Assembly: GCA_013816595.1 (NCBI GenBank)
Contig: JACDEB010000004.1
Location: forward strand, 1 to 59,763
Length of the DNA: 59,763 nt
Direction of reading: 5' to 3'
Origin: Sphingomonas sp.
GTDB taxonomy: Bacteria > Pseudomonadota > Alphaproteobacteria > Sphingomonadales > Sphingomonadaceae
Position 1 is the first letter of the stretch. Every line of letters begins with the position of its first letter. Below, one piece after another: positions 9,601-17,316 of this stretch. A program made the translations under genes and the position numbers. The notes under the pieces are model-generated. The model was not told the DNA's origin and made no database searches. It worked only from the letters and a program-made list of their open reading frames with translations.

Positions 9601-10209
9601 GTCCCGTCACCCCCCTTCCCGCCCGGCGAACCGACGCCGGCGCCCGAGCTGTCCAAGGACAGCCTTCGCAACGCCGCTTTGGCAGCGCGCAAAGCCTATG
9701 TCGCAACGCTCAGCGACGCCCAGCGTGCGACCCTGGAAGCGCGGCTGGCGCGGCGTCTGACCGCCTTGTGCGCGGAAGCGATCGTGGTCGGCGGCTATTC
9801 ATCCATGGGCAGCGAAATCAGCGTCCAGATGGCGATGGAAGAAGCGCGCTCGGTGGGGGCGATCGTCGCCTTTCCAGCGTTCGACAATCCGGCCAAGCCA
9901 TTCATGTTCCGCGCCGGCGATCCGGCCACCGGCGGCCCGTTCGGCATTCTTCAGCCCGACAGATCCGCCCCGATGGTCGAACCCGACCTCATCCTGGTGC
10001 CGTTGATCGCGGTGGATGGGCGCGGCACCCGGCTCGGTCGCGGCAAGGGGCATTACGACCGCACGCTCGGGCGGCTGCGGCGCGGCGGTGCGAAACTCGT
10101 CGGGGTGGGCTGGTCGATCCAGCGGCTGGCCGACACCATCCCCGCTGACGATTGGGACGTTCCGCTCGATGGCTTTGCGGCGCCCGATAAACTCCTCTGG
10201 TTCCGATGA
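9598..10209 (+). CDS. fau: 5-formyltetrahydrofolate cyclo-ligase
   Basis: Converts 5-formyl-THF to 5,10-methenyl-THF using ATP. The core SKDSLRNAALAARKAYVATL, VGGYSSMGSEISV, VEPDLILVPLIAVD and the signature LGRGKGHYDRTLGRLR are all present. The start is uncertain: there is no ATG, and the open frame reaches back into 6S RNA. I chose the GTG at 9598 (203 residues). A GTG at 9565 lies inside the RNA gene, and a CTG at 9649 would give a product closer to the usual N-terminus. It is cotranscribed or coupled with the DUF2842 gene (ATGA overlap at 10206). Confidence 0.88.
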   Translation: MVPSPPFPPGEPTPAPELSKDSLRNAALAARKAYVATLSDAQRATLEARLARRLTALCAEAIVVGGYSSMGSEISVQMAMEEARSVGAIVAFPAFDNPAKPFMFRAGDPATGGPFGILQPDRSAPMVEPDLILVPLIAVDGRGTRLGRGKGHYDRTLGRLRRGGAKLVGVGWSIQRLADTIPADDWDVPLDGFAAPDKLLWFR

Positions 10210-10436
10210 AAACGCCTTCGCCGCCGCTACGAAAACTCATCGGAATTGCCGGAATCATGTCGTTTATCGTGCTCTGGGCGGTGTTGGTCGCAAGCCTGTC
10301 TCGATTCGTCGAGCAATGGCCGATCCTCGTTCAGGCCCCATTCTATCTGACCATGGGAATAGCCTGGATCTTCCCACTCAAACCGCTGATCCGCTGGGCC
10401 CAATCGGGCGAGGTGGACGACCCGAAGCGCGATTGA
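10206..10436 (+). CDS. DUF2842-type small membrane protein
   Basis: A 76-residue protein with two predicted membrane helices (about residues 11-34, IGIAGIMSFIVLWAVLVAS, and 42-57, VQAPFYLTMGIAWIFPL) joined by a short loop, and a charged tail ending EVDDPKRD. Length and the PFYLTMGIAWIFPLKPL segment match the DUF2842 family of alphaproteobacterial inner-membrane proteins. The ATG overlaps the fau stop as ATGA, so it is translationally coupled to fau. Its function is unknown. Confidence 0.82.
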   Translation: MKTPSPPLRKLIGIAGIMSFIVLWAVLVASLSRFVEQWPILVQAPFYLTMGIAWIFPLKPLIRWAQSGEVDDPKRD

Positions 10437-10449
10437 CGGCGAGCCGCGG

Positions 10450-10478
10450 TTGAGTTCGAACTCTGAGTGTCTTATACG
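10450..10478 (+). promoter_or_regulatory. sigma70-like promoter of the SleB-type hydrolase gene
   Basis: TTGAGT (10450-10455), a 17-nt spacer, and TATACG (10473-10478) form a good housekeeping promoter. The predicted start of transcription, about 10485, is only some 8 nt before the ATG at 10493. No Shine-Dalgarno sequence is visible, so the mRNA may be almost leaderless. Confidence 0.5.
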
Positions 10479-10492
10479 AATACCGCACTAAT

Positions 10493-11668
10493 ATGAACGC
10501 AATTACCCTTCCACGCCGCCCGTTCACCGGGCTGATGCTTCGACTGCCGCGGATCGCGCTGATTCGCGACACGGTCGGTACTGGGCTGGTCGCGGCGATA
10601 TTGTTCGGCGGCGTGTTCGGCGCCGGGCAGGGAATTCAGAACGGCGGCGTTGCGCCGCACATCGCCCCGCCGACCGCGCCATCGATGGCGGTGCGCCCCC
10701 TGGCGCCCCAGCAGGCGGTCGTGGTCAATCAGGAAATACCGATCGCCATCGGACTCAATCCGGCGGCCTCGGCCTTTGTCTTCACGGGCAATGCGGCGGC
10801 CCGCGCCCAGGCCCTCGAATGCCTGTCCAGCGCGGTTTATTATGAAGCCGGGAGCCAGAGTGTCGACGGCGAACGCGCGGTAGCTCAGGTGATTCTCAAC
10901 CGGGTCCGCCACCCGGCCTTTCCGGCGAGCGTGTGCGGGGTCGTTTACCAGGGCTCGACCCGGGTCACCGGCTGCCAGTTCACCTTCACCTGCGACGGCT
11001 CGCTCAATCGCCGGCCCGACGCCGCCGGGTGGCGCCGAGCGAACGCCGTGGCCGAAGCTTCACTCGCCGGGCAGGTCTTTGCGCCGGTTGGCTGGGCAAC
11101 CCATTATCACGCCGATTATGTCGTTCCCTATTGGGCCGCGACTTTAGCCAAAAATGCGGTTGTCGGAGCGCATCTCTTCTACCATTGGAGCGGCAATTGG
11201 GGTCTTCCTGGCGCCTTCGCCCAGCGTCCTTCGGGGCATGAAGCAAGTGCTGCGAGCTTGCGCAGCGCCGCTCTCGCGGTCGAAGCTGCGACCGCCGGAC
11301 TATCCGCGTCGAGTTCGGCCGAAGCGGCCATCGCTCAGGTGCCGGGCGTCGAGGCGATCAAGCTGGCGCCATCGATGCGCGGCGACAAGCGCGTCGCGCT
11401 GCGCTTCAACCAGACCGCCCGCAATGCCGCCGACGACGCCACCCACAAGGATTATTCGGAAAGCGTGAAAGCGTCCGAAACGCTGCGCTGGTCGCTGTCG
11501 GGCGAAAGCGCGAGCGAAGCCGAAAAGCCGCTTGGCAAGGCCGCGCCCGCAGCGGTCAGCGGTACTGCTGGAAGTTCGCTTCAGCCCGGAAGGCCGCTCT
11601 GGGTGGGCACTAACAGCAATTCCACCTGCACCCTGATCCGCTGCAGCCTGCTGTCGGTCGCCATATAA
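10493..11668 (+). CDS. SleB-type cell wall hydrolase
   Basis: A 391-residue envelope protein. A hydrophobic segment near residues 24-45 (TVGTGLVAAILFGGVFGAG) is a signal anchor. The Hydrolase_2 (SleB) domain covers about 100-240: LECLSSAVYYEAGSQSVDGE with the likely catalytic Glu, VAQVILNRVRHPAFPASVCG, GCQFTFTCDG, and ATHYHADYVVPYW. This domain acts as a lytic transglycosylase/amidase-type muralytic enzyme in spore formers; in proteobacteria it probably serves wall turnover. The last 29 codons overlap the 3' end of the convergent J-domain gene by 88 nt, so the C-terminal tail is probably not conserved. Confidence 0.88.
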   Translation: MNAITLPRRPFTGLMLRLPRIALIRDTVGTGLVAAILFGGVFGAGQGIQNGGVAPHIAPPTAPSMAVRPLAPQQAVVVNQEIPIAIGLNPAASAFVFTGNAAARAQALECLSSAVYYEAGSQSVDGERAVAQVILNRVRHPAFPASVCGVVYQGSTRVTGCQFTFTCDGSLNRRPDAAGWRRANAVAEASLAGQVFAPVGWATHYHADYVVPYWAATLAKNAVVGAHLFYHWSGNWGLPGAFAQRPSGHEASAASLRSAALAVEAATAGLSASSSAEAAIAQVPGVEAIKLAPSMRGDKRVALRFNQTARNAADDATHKDYSESVKASETLRWSLSGESASEAEKPLGKAAPAAVSGTAGSSLQPGRPLWVGTNSNSTCTLIRCSLLSVAI

Positions 11669-12324
11669 TCGCCGGACAAGGCCGCTGCGGCGCTCCATAG
11701 CCGCCCGGTTACCGCGATCTGGCTGAAATTGCCCTTGTCGCGCAACGGGTCCCGGTCTTGGAGGTGGGTGACCGCGTCGTCGAACGCGGCGCAGCGATCG
11801 AACCGCGCGATGTTCGGCCGGCGGCGGAGGTCGCGGTGGCACTGTCGGCTCATGCTCGACAACGCCATTTCATCGCTCGTGCGCGACAATTGAACCGCTT
11901 CCTTCACAGCCGCATCGATGGCCGACTGGTTAAGCGTGGAATCCATCACATCGGTCGTGGCCGCGGCAGTCGGGCGATGCTGGCGCTCGATGCCCGTCAG
12001 GCTTCGCACATCGCCTGGCGACAGGAGCGACAGAAGCAACACGACGATCCCCAGGACGGCCAGCAGAACCGCGGCCCAGATCGGCCTCGACCACCCGACC
12101 GTCCGACGCGGAAACAAGGGGTGAAGCGACAAATCGTCCTTGAGCCGAAGCGCGGCGCGAACTTCGCGATAGGCACGGTTGATTTCTGCGGCCCGCTGCG
12201 AATTGCCACCGGCGCGGTCTGGGTGATGTTCCTTGATCAACAGCTTGTAGGAACGCTCGACAGCGTCGGCGTCAGCCCCTGGCTCAAGGCCAAGAACGGC
12301 ATAAGCGGATTGATCACCCCCCAT
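11581..12324 (-). CDS. membrane-anchored J-domain protein
   Basis: A 247-residue protein with an N-terminal J domain (SAYAVLGLEPGADADAVERS, then KEHHPDRAGGNSQ with the HPD motif that stimulates DnaK ATPase). A single membrane helix follows at about residues 79-100 (IWAAVLLAVLGIVVLLLSLL). The C-terminal domain of about 140 residues has two cysteines (RQCHRDL, DRCAAFDD) and is of unknown fold. The arrangement suggests recruitment of DnaK to the inner membrane. The start ATG is at 12322-12324. Its last 88 nt overlap the SleB-type gene tail to tail. Confidence 0.83.
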   Translation of the reverse strand: MGGDQSAYAVLGLEPGADADAVERSYKLLIKEHHPDRAGGNSQRAAEINRAYREVRAALRLKDDLSLHPLFPRRTVGWSRPIWAAVLLAVLGIVVLLLSLLSPGDVRSLTGIERQHRPTAAATTDVMDSTLNQSAIDAAVKEAVQLSRTSDEMALSSMSRQCHRDLRRRPNIARFDRCAAFDDAVTHLQDRDPLRDKGNFSQIAVTGRLWSAAAALSGDYMATDSRLQRIRVQVELLLVPTQSGLPG

Positions 12325-12362
12325 GTGCCGAGGGTCTAACCGCTTGCTCCATGCGTGAAAAG

Positions 12363-12439
<77 letters not shown>

Positions 12440-12459
12440 TCCTAAGCGTGGGCGGGCAC

Positions 12460-13692
12460 CTAGGTGGCAGGCTTTTTGGTGTCAACCATAGCGGGGCCTA
12501 TTTGGCGCCTTTCGTCGATTTCTTCCTCATCGGGCTCGCCGACATGAGTCAAGGTGCCATGTTCGAACAGGAAACCGGCGATATCCGGGGTTCCAGCTGC
12601 GGAAAACACGGTTTTGAAGATGATCAGAAGCGGCACCGCGAGCAGCGCTCCGGTCGTCCCCCACACCCATGACCAGAACGACAAAGCGATGAGGATCGCG
12701 AGCGGGCTGACCTCCAGCTTCTCGCCAACCACCATCGGGGTGAAGAAATTGGCTTCGACGAGGTGGAGCGAGATGAAGACCGCTGGCGGAAGCAAGGCGC
12801 TCCAGGCGTCCGGAAAGGTCATCAATCCGCCAAAAAACAACAGCAAGGCGCTAACGATCGGGCCGAGGTAGGGAATGTAATTGGCGACCGCGACGATGCC
12901 GCCCCACATGATCGGCGAATCCATGCCCAGGAACCACAGGATCAACGCCGTCAGCGCGCCCAGCCCCAGATTGATCATGGTAATCGTGCCAATGTAGGTC
13001 GAAGTCGCATCGACCACTTCCTGGATCACCCGAGCGGTCGTCAGAGCGCCTTCGTAGCTGCCGCGATTGACGATCGTGTGCTTGCGCATCTTGGTCCAGC
13101 CGGAGAGGAAAAAGAAAATGACCAGCAAGGCGAAGAACAATTGGATCAGGAGGTGCGGCGCGGAGGTTGCAAGCAATCCGACGACCGAATTGGGCGTTTC
13201 GATGCGCACCGCCCGGGTGGTTTGCGAACTGACCTGAATCTTGTCCGCGATCTTGGACATGTAACTGTCGAGGTTGGCGTAGATATCGAGAATCGGTTGG
13301 AGCGCGGTGCGCACCTTCTCGATCCGCTGCGGAACCAGCGCTACCCAATCGGTCGCCGGAATCACGATCGAACCGATGACGAAGATCATCGCCACCAGGA
13401 AGATGATCACGCACAGGCCCGCGGCGAGCTTCGACGGAACGCCGCGCCGCTCGAAAAACTGCAGCATTGGAACCAGCGCGATAGCCACGACCAGCGCCGC
13501 CGTGACGGGCAGAAAAAACTCGGCGCCGGCGCGGAATGCGAACGGCAATCCGACCAGGGTGGCGATTCCCGCGATCAACACCAGCGAGGCCAGCAGCCGG
13601 TCGCGCTTGACGGTTATGCCCTCGGCGAGGGCGAGGACCTCCTCGCTCGGCTGGTCGTTTGCATCAGTGGCGGGCGGAGTCTTGGGGTTCAT
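12460..13692 (-). CDS. AI-2E/PerM-family membrane transporter
   Basis: A 410-residue polytopic inner-membrane protein. After a soluble N-terminus (MNPKTPPATDANDQPSEEVL) come two paired helices (LASLVLIAGIATLVGLPFAF and FFLPVTAALVVAIALVPML), a long extracytoplasmic helical region, then a C-terminal bundle (LIQLFFALLVIFFFLSGW; LGALTALILWFLGMDSPIMW; GGIVAVANYIPYLGPIVSAL). The PYLGP motif is typical of this family. Members export AI-2 or act as small-molecule or ion exporters; the substrate here cannot be told. I used the ATG at 13690-13692 rather than an upstream alternative six codons earlier. Confidence 0.88.
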   Translation of the reverse strand: MNPKTPPATDANDQPSEEVLALAEGITVKRDRLLASLVLIAGIATLVGLPFAFRAGAEFFLPVTAALVVAIALVPMLQFFERRGVPSKLAAGLCVIIFLVAMIFVIGSIVIPATDWVALVPQRIEKVRTALQPILDIYANLDSYMSKIADKIQVSSQTTRAVRIETPNSVVGLLATSAPHLLIQLFFALLVIFFFLSGWTKMRKHTIVNRGSYEGALTTARVIQEVVDATSTYIGTITMINLGLGALTALILWFLGMDSPIMWGGIVAVANYIPYLGPIVSALLLFFGGLMTFPDAWSALLPPAVFISLHLVEANFFTPMVVGEKLEVSPLAILIALSFWSWVWGTTGALLAVPLLIIFKTVFSAAGTPDIAGFLFEHGTLTHVGEPDEEEIDERRQIGPAMVDTKKPAT

Positions 13693-13763
13693 TGCGCGAG
13701 ACCATATCAAGCTTCGCGCGCTAGGCTAGTGGCAGCGCCCGCTCGCGGTGCCGACCCGCTGGT

Positions 13764-14384
13764 TTAGCGATCCGCCAGTTGCTCTCGCGCGGCGTTGCGC
13801 ATCCACGTTGCCAAGCCCGTCATGCTCGCCATCGCCTCGATCTCGCTGGGCGAAGGATTTCGAAAATTGACGATTTCCACGAGCCGCTCGAACGAAAATC
13901 CGGGGTTCGGCCGGTCATCGAGGTGGAAAATATCGCCGGCTTCAATGCTCCCGGGCGCAAGAACCCGGTAGTACCAACCAGCGCGGCCATTGCGGACCAT
14001 CGCTTTGGGCAGCTGGTTATCGTCGAAGTGAAGCGCCAACTTGAAGCACGGCTGGCGCGGCTGGCACACTTGGACAATGGCGCCGCCGATGCGGTGGACG
14101 TCACCGACGCACAGATCGGCCTCGACCAGTCCGTTCATCGTCAGATTTTCGCTTACCCCGCCGGGGACGAATTTCGCCTTATGGTGCGGAAAATCGGCGA
14201 TCCAACGGGCATAATGGGCAAAAGGATAAGCATAGACGGCCATTTCCTCGCCGCCATGAACCGTTCGATCGGCCTGTTCGTCGCCGTCCAGGCAATGCGC
14301 TCCGACCGCAATCCTGCCAGCGACTTCATGCTTGCGAAACGCGCTCGGGACGCCCTGCGGACCAAGCGGCGCGGTGCGCCCCAC
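13764..14384 (-). CDS. MOSC domain protein (YiiM-like)
   Basis: At least 206 residues. It contains the MOSC beta-barrel segments VHGGEEMAVYAYPFAHYARW, GGVSENLTMNGLVEADLCVG and VCQPRQPCFKLALHF, where the Cys is the conserved sulfur-handling residue. YiiM-type proteins detoxify N-hydroxylated bases using molybdenum cofactor; the substrate here is inferred. The first usable start is GTG at 14384. Codons for a typical preceding strand (GVAQVHSIQ) lie upstream without any ATG, GTG or TTG, so the true start is unclear. It is flanked by tRNA-Leu upstream and the AI-2E transporter downstream. Confidence 0.8.
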   Translation of the reverse strand: MGRTAPLGPQGVPSAFRKHEVAGRIAVGAHCLDGDEQADRTVHGGEEMAVYAYPFAHYARWIADFPHHKAKFVPGGVSENLTMNGLVEADLCVGDVHRIGGAIVQVCQPRQPCFKLALHFDDNQLPKAMVRNGRAGWYYRVLAPGSIEAGDIFHLDDRPNPGFSFERLVEIVNFRNPSPSEIEAMASMTGLATWMRNAAREQLADR

Positions 14385-14439
14385 TTGGATAGAATGGACT
14401 TGCGCTACGCCTAAAACGGCCCCCGTTTCGCGACCTCGG

Positions 14440-14523
14440 TGGTGCCCCTGGTCCGACTCGAACGGACACTCCTTGCAGAACTCGATTTTGAGTCGAGCGC
14501 GTCTACCATTCCGCCACAGGGGC
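14440..14523 (-). tRNA. tRNA-Leu (CAA)
   Basis: An 84-nt class II tRNA on the minus strand. The acceptor stem GCCCCTG pairs with CAGGGGC and the D-arm is GGCGGAATGGTAGACG. The anticodon loop CTCAAAA gives CAA, reading UUG. A variable arm precedes the T-loop TTCGAGT, and CCA is encoded at 14440-14442. Confidence 0.95.
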
Positions 14524-14694
14524 CCTGCGCGAACGGCTCAGCTAGCGAAGGCCGCGCGCCGGAGCAACCGTCAAGCGCGGTTTGGGAACGTCAAATCAAG
14601 ACGCTGAGCCTAGTCGGGCGGGGTCATATTTGATGGGCACGCTGCCGTCCTCGTAAACAGGACTGACAGCCTGCTCCAATTATGATTTCGCGCC

Positions 14695-15213
14695 TCAAGC
14701 CTTGGCAACGGCTCCGAACGGATCAGGGCCGTATTGGTTGTCGCCCCGGTTCCCCGGCAAGACCAGAAAGACGATCACGACAATCGCGCCGATGATCGCA
14801 AGAAGCCCAAAGAGTCCGCCCGTCCCGACCGAGGCCATGGTTTTGTCGCTGATTTCGCCGCCGAGCTTAGCTTCAAGCATTGCCCCGGACAGAAAATAGG
14901 CAGCAATTCCCTCTGGTATAAGCGGGAGCAGGATCCACCATCCCTTGCGGTTCGTGTCATGGAGGCGACGCACTGCCACAGCAAGCAATGGAGCGATCGT
15001 ACCGACCAATAACAAAAGGGAAATCGGGCCATATATTCCCATGACCATGCCACCCAGGCCAACCAGATCCTCGACGATTGAAACGACGATTGCCACAATA
15101 CAGAGGACCAGGAAAAACCACCAATATTCCGACCGCGGCGCGCGGCCGCTGAAATCGGCATATTTCAGAAGCGGCCGTTTGGCCCAATCGATTGGCGATA
15201 GATTGTCGTTCAT
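14695..15213 (-). CDS. DUF805 membrane protein
   Basis: A 172-residue protein with an N-terminal soluble segment (WAKRPLLKYADFSGRAPRSE) matching the DUF805 start pattern (F-x-G-R-A-x-R-x-E-Y-W). Four membrane helices follow: YWWFFLVLCIVAIVVSIVED, YGPISLLLLVGTIAPLLAVA with the conserved VRRLHDTNRKGWW just after it, WILLPLIPEGIAAYFLSG, and LLAIIGAIVVIVFLVLPGN. Family function is unknown. About 170 nt of non-coding sequence separates it from tRNA-Leu, in which I see nothing I can name. Confidence 0.9.
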   Translation of the reverse strand: MNDNLSPIDWAKRPLLKYADFSGRAPRSEYWWFFLVLCIVAIVVSIVEDLVGLGGMVMGIYGPISLLLLVGTIAPLLAVAVRRLHDTNRKGWWILLPLIPEGIAAYFLSGAMLEAKLGGEISDKTMASVGTGGLFGLLAIIGAIVVIVFLVLPGNRGDNQYGPDPFGAVAKA

Positions 15214-15265
15214 CAGTCAGCCCCCTGTTGTCACACGGCTGACCCGGCGAATGCCGACCCCGCCC

Positions 15266-16773
15266 TCAATTGCGCGGTGCCTGGCGACGATAGCTCAAGG
15301 CCTCTGCGATGTGAATTCGGCCGACCGAATCCGCTCCGGCAAGGTCGGCGATGGTCCGCGCGACCCGCATCACCCGGTGAAAGCCGCGCGCCGACAAGCG
15401 CATCGCCAATGCCGCATCGGCAAGCAATTTGCGGCCTGGCTCATCGGGCGTCGCGACGCGGTCGAGAAGCGCGCCATCGGCCTCCGCATTGGTCCGCACA
15501 CCCAAGCCCTTGTAGCGCCCGGACTGGATCGTTCGAGCAGCCGCGACCCGTTCTGCAACCGCGACACTGCCCTCGGCCGGCGGCGGCAATGTAAGGTCGG
15601 CCGCGCCGACCCCGGCGACCTCGACATGAAGATCTATCCGGTCGAGCAACGGGCCCGATACCCGCGCCTGATAATCGGCGGCGCAGCGCGGCGCTCGGCT
15701 GCAGGCGAGCGCCGGATCGCCAAGATGGCCGCAGCGGCACGGGTTCATCGCCGCGACCAGCTGGACTCGGGCGGGGAATGTCACGTGGCTGCTCGCCCGG
15801 GCAACGCTGACGCTTCCGGTTTCGAGCGGCTGGCGGAGGGAATCGAGCACCTGGCGCTGGAATTCGGGAAGCTCGTCGAGGAACAGCACCCCCAGATGAG
15901 CAAGGCTGATCTCGCCCGGCCTGACCTGAGGCCGCCGCCGACCAGCGCCGGCATCGACGCGCTGTGGTGGGGCGCCCGGAATGGCCGGCGGCGGCGGATC
16001 CGGCCGTCGCTAAGCTCGCCAGCAACCGACGCGACCATCGACACTTCGAGGGCTTCGGACGGCTCCAGCGGTGGCAGAATCCCCGGCAAACACGCCGCGA
16101 GCAGCGACTTGCCCGACCCCGGCGGTCCGCTCATCAGCAGATTATGCCCGCCAGCGGCAGCGATTTCGAGCGCGCGCTTGGCCACTTCCTGACCCTTGAC
16201 CTGCGCCAGGTCGGGACCACCGATGACCGGCTCCGCTTCGACCGCCGCCGGTCGCGCGACCAAAGCGGTGCCCTTCAAATGGGCGAGCAAGGCGAGCAAT
16301 TCGGGCGCCGCGACGACATCCAGCTCGCCCGCCCAGGCGGCCTCGCTGCCCTGTGCGGCTGGGCAAATCAGCCCCTTGTCGATACCGGAAGCGTGAAGCG
16401 CCGCGAGCAGCACCCCGGGCGACGAAGCAATGCGCCCGTCGAGGCTCAATTCCCCGACCACGACGAAATCGGCGAGAGTCTCGACATCGCACGCCCCGAT
16501 CGCTGCCAGCAGGCCAAGCGCGATCGGCAGATCGTAATGCGAGCCCTCCTTTGGCAAATCGGCGGGCGACAGATTGACCGTGATCCGCTTGGGCGGAAGC
16601 GCCAGGCCGATCGATGACAGCGCTGCGCGCACCCGCTCGCGGCTTTCGGCAACGGCCTTGTCGGGCAGGCCGACGATGATGAAGGCCGGCAAGCCCGCGG
16701 ACAATTGCACCTGGACTTCGACGGCGCGTGCCTCGAGCCCGAGATAGGCGACGGTGGCAACGGTCGCGGCCAT
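15266..16773 (-). pseudogene. comM: comM/YifB-family AAA ATPase with a single frameshift
   Basis: ComM is an MCM-like helicase that drives branch migration during natural transformation. The first part (ATG 16771-16773, MAATVATVAYLGLEARAVEV) carries the ChlI-like domain, Walker A GPPGSGKSLLAACLPG and FRAPHHSASMPALVGGG. The frame then breaks at about 15923-15930. Translation should continue into LAHLGVLFLDELPEFQRQVL, Walker B and the C-terminal Mg-chelatase domain ending at 15266, which lie in another frame. Reading CTCAG before GTCAGG as CTCAAG would restore LKVRPGEIS, so one A appears to be missing. Apart from this, both halves look full-length (about 502 residues together). It is either a recent pseudogene or a sequencing error. 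Confidence 0.88.
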
Positions 16774-16900
16774 CAGGCCCCGTGTCCCGGACAACCAATT
16801 GTGGTCAGGATCCCCCCTTGTTCGGCCGGCTGACGGTAGCGCGGTCGACGGACCCTAAGCAAGCCTTGCGTACGGCGCGCCGTGCAACCACATTGCGGTC

Positions 16901-17236
16901 ATGGGCACACCCGAACCAAAGAAGAAGTTTTTCGGCTTGCCCAAGGTCGAGTGGAGTCTGTTCGCGCTTGGCATCCTGCTGATTGTCGGCGGTTTGATGC
17001 TTTCGCCGCTGCCCGGGCCGGGCGGGATTTTCTTGATCGCCCCAGGTCTCGCGCTGGTGCTTCGGAGCAGCATCTGGGCCAAGCGCCACTATGTGCGGGT
17101 CAAGCGCTGGCAGCCGCGGGCCGGGCGGTGGATGGACTGGAGCTTGCGCAGAAAGAGCGCGGCCCGCCGTGAAGCACTGCTCAAGGCGGAGAAAAATGCC
17201 GCTGCGGCGGCAGTTGAAAGCAGCAGCGGGAATTGA
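16901..17236 (+). CDS. PGPGW-type small membrane protein
   Basis: A 111-residue protein with two membrane helices around the motif LSPLPGPGGIFLIAPGLALV (residues 35-54), matching the TMEM_PGPGW family. The N-terminus is PKKKFFGLPKVEWSLFALGI and the C-terminus is basic (RVKRWQPRAGRWMDW, then an Ala-rich tail). Function unknown. It is divergent from comM and followed by a hairpin with a T-tract at 17275-17303 just before rpmH. Confidence 0.82.
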   Translation: MGTPEPKKKFFGLPKVEWSLFALGILLIVGGLMLSPLPGPGGIFLIAPGLALVLRSSIWAKRHYVRVKRWQPRAGRWMDWSLRRKSAARREALLKAEKNAAAAAVESSSGN

Positions 17237-17261
17237 CTTGGCCGGCATGCTCGACTATCGG
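17233..17261 (+). promoter_or_regulatory. candidate promoter of rpmH-rnpA
   Basis: TTGACT (17233-17238), a 17-nt spacer, and TATCGG (17256-17261) form a plausible housekeeping promoter. It starts at the stop codon region of the PGPGW gene. Transcription would begin near 17268, placing the hairpin at 17275-17293 at the very 5' end of the rpmH leader. Confidence 0.4.
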
Positions 17262-17274
17262 CGCGCTCGACAGC

Positions 17275-17303
17275 GGCTGCCTCGAGGGCGGCCCTTTTTC
17301 TTT
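17275..17303 (+). terminator. intrinsic terminator-like hairpin in the rpmH leader
   Basis: GGCTGCC (17275-17281) pairs with GGCGGCC (17287-17293) through seven base pairs, including one G-T, around a 5-nt loop. It is followed by CTTTTTCTTT (17294-17303). It may terminate the upstream PGPGW gene. Only about 20 nt separate it from the rpmH ATG, so rpmH transcription must read through it or initiate inside it, and an attenuator role is possible. Part of its 5' arm can alternatively pair with the rpmH ribosome binding site. Confidence 0.6.
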
Positions 17304-17316
17304 AGACTTTGAGGCA

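Noticed and set aside
12763-13767. Long plus-strand frame opposite the AI-2E transporter
   Set aside because: Extremely rich in Gln, Arg, Asp and His without any motif; the minus strand encodes a clear polytopic membrane protein.
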